Assembly: GCF_946222835.1 (NCBI RefSeq)
Contig: NZ_CAMIHD010000042.1
Span: 1 to 6,953 of the forward strand
Direction of reading: 5' to 3'
DNA: 6,953 nucleotides
From: an uncultured Corynebacterium sp.
GTDB taxonomy: Bacteria > Actinomycetota > Actinomycetes > Mycobacteriales > Mycobacteriaceae
The notes under the pieces were generated by a model that saw only the letters and a list, made by a program, of their open reading frames with translations, ran no database searches and had not been told where the DNA came from. Below are positions 4,231 to 6,953 of this stretch, piece after piece. Made by a program: the position numbers and the translations under genes. Position 1 is the first letter of the stretch; every line of letters starts with the position of its first letter.

Positions 4231-4528
4231 CACCCCAACAGCTACCTTCTACACCCCACTACAGCAGCTCCACATGGACGCCTTCGAATGGTGGAGCATC
4301 AAAAACCACGGCTTCGTCGTTGAGTACGCTTACATCGACTCCAACGCACCGATAAAGCACATCCGCCACGAAGCGCGCTCCTACCTAGGTGAGGTCACCA
4401 TCAACGACCAGCAAGCCGCAGAAATTTGGGAAGAACTGCAAATCTGCCGCGCCACCCACGTAGAAAACTCCGTCATCGTGCACGGCGAAGTATTCCTCAC
4501 AGTTCTAGCCACCGTCGTCGAAATCTAA
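4226..4528 (+). CDS. Orphan 100-aa protein (copy 2 of a paralogous pair)
   Basis: This is a paralogue of the 2967 gene with the same length, the core EYAYIDSNAPIKHIRHEA at 33-50, EIWEEL (66-71) and the terminal VVEI. The first residues (MAT-TAT) also match, then the region between 8 and 30 differs. It has no membrane segment and no recognised domain. It heads the second operon, with the ribosome site GAAAGGA about 9 nt upstream, and a strong hairpin lies just after its stop, so it may be the most abundant product. Its function is unknown. The paired copies mark it as a family belonging to this plasmid type rather than a chance ORF. Confidence 0.75.
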   Translation: MATPTATFYTPLQQLHMDAFEWWSIKNHGFVVEYAYIDSNAPIKHIRHEARSYLGEVTINDQQAAEIWEELQICRATHVENSVIVHGEVFLTVLATVVEI

Positions 4529-4535
4529 GGCACCA

Positions 4536-4560
4536 CCTGCGGCCCACACCGGGCCGCAGG
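4536..4560 (+). terminator. Strong hairpin after the orphan2 gene
   Basis: CCTGCGGCCC (4536-4545) and GGGCCGCAGG (4551-4560) form a perfect 10-bp stem with a 5-nt loop, 7 bp after the stop codon. There is no T run. GC-rich stems without U tails are common as actinobacterial terminators, but partial read-through to the next gene is possible, since no other promoter before 4664 is evident. Confidence 0.55.
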
Positions 4561-4663
4561 CCCGCCAGCCTCACCACGGGCACACAAGACACCTATAGGC
4601 CACCACAGCGCCAGACAAACCCGGCAAACCGAGACTCATAACAAGCAGGAAGGCAGCTGCATC

Positions 4664-4891
4664 ATGGCAACCTACGCTACTTTAAACGACGCAATCCACC
4701 GAGAAATCATCACACCGCTAGGGGAGTGGGCAGACCACTTCAACATCGACGCCATCGCCGAGCGCTTCATCTACTGGCACCACGACGTCAACACCGACGG
4801 CACCATCAACCTCAACCGCAGCGGCTTTAGAGTCCGCACCGACACGGACTTCTGGCAACTCGCCCAAGACCACGCACTGGCACGCGGCTGA
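4664..4891 (+). CDS. Small 75-aa protein of unknown function
   Basis: The N-terminal half is helical (LNDAIHREIITPLGEWADHF, then IDAIAERFIYW at 29-39), followed by a Gly/Asn-rich turn and a FWQLAQDHAL segment (63-72). The layout, with an Ile-Asp-Ala-Ile-Ala helix and a late Phe-Trp helix, recalls small hypothetical proteins common on actinobacterial plasmids and phages, but I cannot name a family. The ATG is preceded by AGGAAGG at about 10 nt. It lies 135 bp after the orphan2 gene, beyond a hairpin, and could be read through from 4141. No function is assigned. Confidence 0.6.
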   Translation: MATYATLNDAIHREIITPLGEWADHFNIDAIAERFIYWHHDVNTDGTINLNRSGFRVRTDTDFWQLAQDHALARG

Positions 4892-5037
4892 CGCTCTGCC
4901 CGCGACCTATTCGAGGGACGCGGTTCCGTGCTTGGACTGCCGACCGTTACGAGCTAACAAACCGCTAGGGGAGGGGCGCGCATTCTCCACACCATCACGC
5001 GCACCATCACACAAAACCCACGATGCAAAGGAACACC

Positions 5038-5301
5038 ATGAGCTCCATTGACTACCCAACCACTGCCGACCGCGCGCACTCTATCGCGCTTGAAACACTG
5101 TCGGATAGCGGGGTTGCTTCCGTGTTTAGCGGAACAGAAATCTCTGCGCTCTTGCACGCGCTGAACCCAACCCCACAGCAGGCGCGCGACATCTTGGAAG
5201 AATGGGCCGCCAACGACTCCGAATCGTACGTGATTGAACGCGGCACCACCCGCGAGTTCTACTGCCTACCCGAACAGCACGTAGCAACGGTTAGCCTGTA
5301 G
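5038..5301 (+). CDS. Small winged-helix-like protein of unknown function
   Basis: This 87-aa protein can be read as a compact winged-helix fold: a helix at 11-22, GTEISALLHAL (32-42), a likely recognition helix TPQQARDILEEWA (45-57), and a beta hairpin with a wing at 63-77 (SYVIERGTTREFYCL). It could be a DNA-binding regulator, but this is a secondary-structure guess, not a family match. I prefer ATG 5038 over ATG 5023 because AAAGGA lies 5 nt upstream of it and inside the longer form. The preceding 146 bp, 4892-5037, hold no gene and no promoter I can defend. A bidirectional hairpin follows the stop. Confidence 0.6.
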   Translation: MSSIDYPTTADRAHSIALETLSDSGVASVFSGTEISALLHALNPTPQQARDILEEWAANDSESYVIERGTTREFYCLPEQHVATVSL

Positions 5302-5321
5302 CACTACCTGACACAAGCCAA

Positions 5322-5350
5322 GCGCCGCCGCGCATAAAGCGTGGCGGCGC
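5322..5350. terminator. Hairpin between convergent genes
   Basis: GCGCCGCCGCGC (5322-5333) pairs with GCGTGGCGGCGC (5339-5350) across the loop ATAAA, with one G-U pair. It sits between the plus-strand gene ending at 5301 and the minus-strand gene ending at 5370, and could terminate both. No T run is present. The segment ACCTGACACAA just before it (5306-5316) is related to the motif found in the operon leaders. Confidence 0.6.
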
Positions 5351-5369
5351 GAGCTGACAACCGTGATAG

Positions 5370-5933
5370 CTAAAACAGTGTTTGTTGGTCATCAGAGACG
5401 CCGAAAATAGCCACCCGGTACTTATCTTCGTCCCAACCGTCAGCAAGCGCGTCACGCACACGTCGCGAGCGTTCTACACGTGAAGACAACGCGGTAACGG
5501 CCACGCGGTTTCCCGCGTGCCTGCCAAGCTCGACGGCATAAGCCAAGTTCTCGCGCTGCGTAGTCTTACGCACATGTCCTGGCCCCGTGCGCACACATAG
5601 CGGCTCATTGCATTCATGCTCGGCTACTTCACCAGGAGCGAAGACCACACCCTCACACAGCAACGCGAACCGATGCGCGGAGACCGTGCGCTGACGGTTA
5701 CCGCGCTGCCAAGTAAACCGTCCATAGCCATCAGGAGACGAAATAGAACCAACCCACAGCCAACAACCCTGCGGCGACTTCACCACATGCTCAAAGAACG
5801 TCTTAACAGTCTTATCGTCGAAAGGAAGCTCAGGATCATGAACACGTTTAGTGCGAGACTGCGAAGCCGAAGACTCCACTACCGGCTTAAGGTGTGCAAG
5901 CTCTTCGAAAGGAATATCGTCAAAGTCTTTCAT
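5370..5933 (-). CDS. HNH endonuclease of the phage/homing type
   Basis: This 187-aa protein carries the His-Me finger nuclease signature of HNH_3-type enzymes. GCWLW (56-60) and DGYGRF (68-73) precede AHRFAL (86-91), then EHECNEPLCV (105-114) with His106, then GH (119-120) and QRENL (126-130). Such enzymes nick or cut DNA and are frequent in phages and plasmids. The first 50 residues are acidic. The last five residues, QQTLF, fit the QxxLF consensus of sliding-clamp-binding peptides. I chose ATG 5933 because GAGGG lies 5 nt upstream; an upstream TTG has no such site and would add a Cys-rich stretch. It is divergent from the membrane-protein gene at 6006. Whether it is a selfish nuclease, a defence enzyme or part of transfer is open. 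Confidence 0.88.
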   Translation of the reverse strand: MKDFDDIPFEELAHLKPVVESSASQSRTKRVHDPELPFDDKTVKTFFEHVVKSPQGCWLWVGSISSPDGYGRFTWQRGNRQRTVSAHRFALLCEGVVFAPGEVAEHECNEPLCVRTGPGHVRKTTQRENLAYAVELGRHAGNRVAVTALSSRVERSRRVRDALADGWDEDKYRVAIFGVSDDQQTLF

Positions 5934-6005
5934 GACACCCTCACACGTCCACAGGCTATGACACCATAGGCAGCACGCACCACAGAGAGGAAGGAAGGAC
6001 AACCC
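5934..6005. promoter_or_regulatory. Divergent intergenic region with a small palindrome
   Basis: This 72-bp gap must serve the minus-strand HNH gene and the plus-strand membrane-protein gene. It holds the inverted repeat CTATG-acac-CATAG (5956-5969), a possible operator for both. The right edge carries GGAAGGAAGGA, a strong ribosome site about 6 nt before ATG 6006. I could not assign -35 and -10 boxes with confidence. Confidence 0.35.
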
Positions 6006-6326
6006 ATGGACACACTGCCATTTATCAATTCCATCAACGACTTTTCCGACTGGTGGCAGTTAGCACTCTTCGCCATTCCGGTCTGGATGCTCATTGCCCA
6101 GATACGACGTGCAGGACTGGTGGCAGGAATCATCAGAGCGTTAGGCGGAATCATCGCCTGGGTCATCATCTGGTTCTTCCTCACCTTCCTCGGCGTGATG
6201 ATTGGATCTATGGCCGACCACTACGAGCGCGCAACGGACGAGACTAACGACTCGCCCTACTCCAACACGTACGAAGACGCGCCCGCCAACCCTGGCGAGT
6301 ATTACGACCCGAACGAGCACCAGTAG
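6006..6326 (+). CDS. Small two-helix membrane protein
   Basis: This 106-aa protein has two hydrophobic stretches, residues 17-32 (WQLALFAIPVWMLIAQ) and about 38-68 (rich in Ile, Val, Trp and Phe with a GG at 47-48). The short loop between them carries Arg34-Arg35. By the positive-inside rule the loop faces the cytoplasm and both ends face out. The C-terminal 38 residues are acidic and Asn/Tyr/Pro-rich (ending GEYYDPNEHQ) and look disordered. No signal peptide cleavage site or catalytic motif is visible. It could be a transfer-associated, exclusion or holin-like membrane protein; none can be supported. The ribosome site GGAAGGA is strong. Confidence 0.7.
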   Translation: MDTLPFINSINDFSDWWQLALFAIPVWMLIAQIRRAGLVAGIIRALGGIIAWVIIWFFLTFLGVMIGSMADHYERATDETNDSPYSNTYEDAPANPGEYYDPNEHQ

Positions 6327-6367
6327 CCGCAGCCGCTAACGCCGAAGACTGACTTTCTCTCTACTGA

Positions 6368-6748
6368 CTACTGGCCACCATTCTCATCGCCGCCAGCGCC
6401 CTCAGTGGCGCTGGCGGCTTCGTCGTTGCGCTCACCATCGCCAGTATGCGACTCATCGTCGCCAGAGGAGTCCTCCGCACTAGGGGAGGACTCCTTAGCA
6501 GTCTTGAGCATGTCGTTGAAATTCCGCTGGCTTACACCGACGAGTTCGCGCACGAGTTCTTTAGGCTCGCCTAGATCGATGACTGCCTGCGAGGCGTGAC
6601 CAATCTTCTCGTTGAGATTCTCACGCTGATCGATAAGGGACAACAGGGAGTTGAGCTTCTTCTTGCGGTCACGCAGCTTTTGCTGTTCTTCTTCAAAATG
6701 CGCGCGCAACGCCTGACGGCTTTTCAGGGACTTGTTTGCTTTGACCAT
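6368..6748 (-). CDS. Coiled-coil/helix-turn-helix protein, possible mobilisation accessory protein
   Basis: This 126-aa protein has three parts. Residues 8-48 form a charged coiled coil (SRQALRAHFEEEQQKL, then RDRKKKLNSLL). Residues 49-83 read as a helix-turn-helix (SQAVIDLGEPKELVRELVGVSQRN with the turn GVS at 71-73). Residues 86-126 are an acidic, Ser/Gly-rich tail. Small coiled-coil DNA-binding proteins beside hairpin-rich DNA are often MobC-like relaxase helpers, but no MobC signature is certain here. A relaxase, if any, would have to lie outside the window. I chose ATG 6748; GGAAG lies only 1 nt upstream of it, within a small hairpin, and a GTG at 6772 has no ribosome site. It could equally be a regulator of the adjacent origin-like region. 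Confidence 0.65.
   Translation of the reverse strand: MVKANKSLKSRQALRAHFEEEQQKLRDRKKKLNSLLSLIDQRENLNEKIGHASQAVIDLGEPKELVRELVGVSQRNFNDMLKTAKESSPSAEDSSGDDESHTGDGERNDEAASATEGAGGDENGGQ
6390..6417. repeat. Inverted repeat within the acidic-tail coding region (1)
   Basis: CCGCCAGCGCC (6390-6400) and GGCGCTGGCGG (6407-6417) form a perfect 11-bp stem with a 6-nt loop. It encodes part of the Ala/Thr/Glu/Gly tail near the 3' end of the minus-strand gene and could act as an intragenic terminator or mRNA-stabilising stem. Confidence 0.6.
6466..6495. repeat. Inverted repeat within the acidic-tail coding region (2)
   Basis: AGGAGTCCTCC (6466-6476) and GGAGGACTCCT (6485-6495) form a perfect 11-bp stem with an 8-nt loop. 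It encodes the Ser/Glu-rich start of the tail. Two perfect 11-bp stems in about 100 bp of coding sequence are unexpected by chance. Confidence 0.6.
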
Positions 6749-6790
6749 GCTTCCAGCATGCCAGCAGCACACACCACGGGCAAGCCTGAC

Positions 6791-6860
6791 ACAAGCGCCC
6801 CCTTGCGGGAAGCGCTTGTGCGATGGACAAAAACGACGTTTTTGCCTCGTCTCATCGCAC
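6791..6860. repeat. Cluster of large hairpins upstream of the coiled-coil gene (oriT- or origin-like)
   Basis: ACAAGCGC (6791-6798) pairs with GCGCTTGT (6812-6819). Overlapping it, GTGCGATG (6818-6825) pairs with CATCGCAC (6853-6860), enclosing CAAAAAC-gac-GTTTTTG (6828-6844). The two outer stems share two bases and so are mutually exclusive at full length. Such dyads next to a small DNA-binding gene are usual in transfer origins and single-strand initiation sites. No nic sequence of a known family is identified. Confidence 0.55.
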
Positions 6861-6864
6861 CTGG

Positions 6865-6953
6865 GCTAACGCCCAGACGTGAGCTTCGCTCACCAGGCGC
6901 TAACGCCCAGACGTGAGCTTCGCTCACCAGGCGCTAACGCCCAGACGTGAGCT
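6865..6953. repeat. Tandem 34-bp direct repeats, cut by the window edge
   Basis: Units start at 6865, 6899 and 6933; the first two are complete and identical, and the third is cut after 21 bp. Each unit holds the hairpin GTGAGC-ttc-GCTCAC, and each junction holds a second small dyad: CTGGGC/GCCCAG at the first, GGCG-ctaa-CGCC later. Direct adjacency without unique spacers rules out CRISPR. Iterons, a transfer-origin protein-binding array or a stem-rich RNA are the options. Confidence 0.85.

Noticed and set aside
4901..4914. GCG-x-CCTATTCGA shared between the left window edge (1-13) and 4901-4913, possible recombination site
   Set aside because: The match is about 12 bp with no extension and no flanking structure, and a related string occurs by chance in the parA coding region (516-528).
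5616..5969. 117-codon plus-strand frame opposite the HNH gene
   Set aside because: The minus strand encodes a clear HNH signature; the plus-strand product is basic, low in motifs and has no ribosome site.
6865..6953. CRISPR array
   Set aside because: The 34-bp units are directly adjacent and identical with no unique spacers, and no cas gene is present.

Overview
This window looks like part of the backbone of a low-copy plasmid, or a closely related mobile element, from a high-GC Gram-positive bacterium. A Corynebacterium-type actinobacterium is my best guess. The reasons are the moderately GC-rich coding sequence, GAAAGGA-type ribosome sites, a ParA partition locus, an NrdH redoxin of actinobacterial type, many short genes of mobile-element character, and no rRNA, tRNA or core metabolic gene. 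No replication initiator or relaxase is visible, so the window is probably only part of the element. The host assignment is inference.

Layout: (1) 1-440 holds a doubtful leftward small ORF, then a dense set of GGTTGC(A/G)ACC decamers. (2) 441-1650 is a two-gene partition operon: a small ParA ATPase and a basic protein with two ribbon-helix-helix (RHH)-like repeats. (3) 1651-2036 is a structured non-coding region with two more decamer pairs that resemble hairpins with T tails, a further pair overlapping a promoter, and a leftward terminator-like hairpin. (4) 2037-2567 encodes a stand-alone DnaB N-terminal-domain protein. (5) 2568-2966 is non-coding, structured, and ends in a strong promoter. 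(6) 2967-4084 is an operon: a 100-aa orphan protein, NrdH, and a second stand-alone DnaB N-terminal-domain protein. (7) 4105-5301 is a second operon that starts with a near-identical copy of the same promoter and leader. It encodes a paralogue of the 100-aa protein, a 75-aa orphan and a small winged-helix-like protein. (8) 5370-5933 (minus) is an HNH endonuclease with a possible sliding-clamp-binding tail. (9) 6006-6326 is a two-helix membrane protein. (10) 6368-6748 (minus) is a coiled-coil/helix-turn-helix protein beside a set of hairpins and a 34-bp repeat array that runs off the right edge and could be an oriT or other plasmid origin.

The most striking signal is architectural. The same pair of 10-bp palindromes, always 12 bp apart centre to centre, occurs at least eight times. 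At four places it overlaps a promoter with a TTGCNA -35 element and a 16-17 bp spacer, so the second decamer fills the spacer. This suggests one plasmid-encoded repressor, most simply the tandem-RHH partition protein, controls the partition operon, both orphan/DnaB-N operons and possibly the first DnaB-N gene. Partition, helicase-interaction proteins and the orphan genes would then form one regulon. Two DnaB-N paralogues, two 100-aa paralogues and two copies of the leader show that the accessory part grew by duplication.
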